From an uncultured Bacilli bacterium (GTDB lineage: Bacteria > Bacillota_I > Bacilli_A > RFN20 > CAG-449): DNA of 51,224 nt. Under the pieces are notes generated by a model. That model was given only the letters and a program-made list of their open reading frames with translations, was not told the origin of the DNA and ran no database searches. The translations under genes and the position numbers were made by a program. Shown here piece after piece: positions 50,206-51,224 of this stretch. Positions within the stretch are counted from its first letter, which is position 1; each line of letters starts with the position of its first letter. Location of the stretch: positions 1-51,224 of the forward strand of contig CANQTY010000005.1 in assembly GCA_947626895.1 (NCBI GenBank), read 5' to 3'.

Positions 50206-50260
50206 CTAATTTAAAAAGAGTTAATTTTCTCATATTTAAGGGGAAACCAGCTCTTTTTTG
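50206..50260 (+). terminator. Terminator of the GDPD gene
   Basis: AAAAAGAG ... CTCTTTTTT outer stem with inner TTTCTC/GGGAAA pairing and T-tract. Confidence 0.55.
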
Positions 50261-50405
50261 CTTTAAACAATCTTTAAATAAAGATAGAGATGGCTTTAAC
50301 TTATTTTCATTTTTATTGTTCAATTAAGTAAATTATGTTATTATCTTTTCGTAAAAATTATTATTTTTTACTCAAAGAAAACAACATAAAAAGGAGAATT
50401 GTTTT

Positions 50406-51062
50406 ATGACTATCACCGAATGTATTGATGAATTTGTAAATACAAAAGAAGTAATGAGTCCAATTTTCACTAATGATGTTTATAAATATGTTCAATCTAA
50501 AATAAAAGATGTAAAAAAATCTACAGTGAATATGAGTCTAAGACGATATGAAAAGAAACATCCTTATTTTTTGCGTTATCAAAAAGGCATTTATTATAAG
50601 ACTGCCGATTCAATATTCGGAGGATTAGTACCTATTAATTACAAAGCTATTATGTTTAGAAAGTATTTAGGCACTCAAGATAATATAATTGGTTATGAAA
50701 CTGGCGCATCGCTAATAAATCAACTTGGTTTATCAACTCAAGTTCCTCGTTGTACTTTTATCGCATCGAATAAGACTCGTTATGAACACGATGTTCCTAA
50801 TGCTTTTATTCATTTAGTAAAACCTGTAATTAAAATTACTAATGAAAATGTAAGATATTTACAATTTTTAGATTTACTATCTAAAGAAAATCGATGGCTT
50901 ATTGAAGTTCCATATTATCTAAGAATTTTTAAAGAATTTATTCGTACTTATCATTTAACTTTTAAAAAGCTTTGTTGGTATGCTCAATTTTATAGACAAG
51001 TTGAAATCTATGAAGGTCTTGCAGAATTAGTTGATATGAAAAGTTCTAAAAAAACTTCCTAA
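50406..51062 (+). CDS. AbiEi-antitoxin-like/DUF6088-like protein
   Basis: N-terminal winged-helix-like region, YQKGIYYK, and GYETGASLINQLGLSTQVP pattern typical of AbiEi-type antitoxins. Confidence 0.65.
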   Translation: MTITECIDEFVNTKEVMSPIFTNDVYKYVQSKIKDVKKSTVNMSLRRYEKKHPYFLRYQKGIYYKTADSIFGGLVPINYKAIMFRKYLGTQDNIIGYETGASLINQLGLSTQVPRCTFIASNKTRYEHDVPNAFIHLVKPVIKITNENVRYLQFLDLLSKENRWLIEVPYYLRIFKEFIRTYHLTFKKLCWYAQFYRQVEIYEGLAELVDMKSSKKTS

Positions 51063-51224
51063 ACAACCTGTTTTTAGCTAATTTTAAATAAATATGAAGG
51101 TCATTTGAATAATATACAAATGATCTTTTTAAAAAGTTTTTAAAGTTTTTCAATAGTTCTTTGCACAGTGTTGTTTTTTCTAGTATAGGAAATTAAAAAT
51201 TGTTATAATAACCACAGAAAGGAT

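Overview
AT-rich window (low-GC Firmicutes/Tenericutes-like, probably a gut Bacilli/RF39/Erysipelotrichia-type lineage; TGA is used as a stop, e.g. in ATGA overlaps, so genetic code 11). It is densely packed and mostly housekeeping, mainly on the minus strand: spx, two Cof-type HAD phosphatases, phosphoglucomutase/phosphomannomutase, RluD-type pseudouridine synthase, proS, GtrA, a NYN-domain protein, aspartokinase, apbE, long-form hpf, agmatinase, Orn/Lys/Arg decarboxylase, metK, a FAD-dependent dehydrogenase, purA, purB, hpt, a six-gene rnf-type cluster plus one extra small ORF, a Wzz-like protein, priA, gmk, a TetR regulator, a SleB-like hydrolase, an O-antigen ligase-like protein, plsY, parE, parC, a large surface GDPD and an AbiEi-like protein. 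No rRNA, tRNA, CRISPR array, transposase or prophage was recognised. The most unusual system is the Rnf cluster (27035-32355). Its RnfB ends after the first [4Fe-4S] motif and lacks the ferredoxin-like domains. A 63-aa single-TM four-Cys ORF sits between rnfA and rnfB. RnfD carries an extra C-terminal domain resembling an FMN-binding domain. Other leads: a QLSLF clamp-binding-like motif at the ParC C-terminus, a natural Ala at the ParC quinolone serine, a perfect hairpin sequestering the metK SD directly after a small HTH-like ORF, two 16-bp TetR-operator-like palindromes 21 bp apart, a NYN+LOTUS-like protein, paralogous tandem lipoproteins, and an uncharacterised internally duplicated protein. 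All family calls are by eye from sequence motifs; no database search was run.
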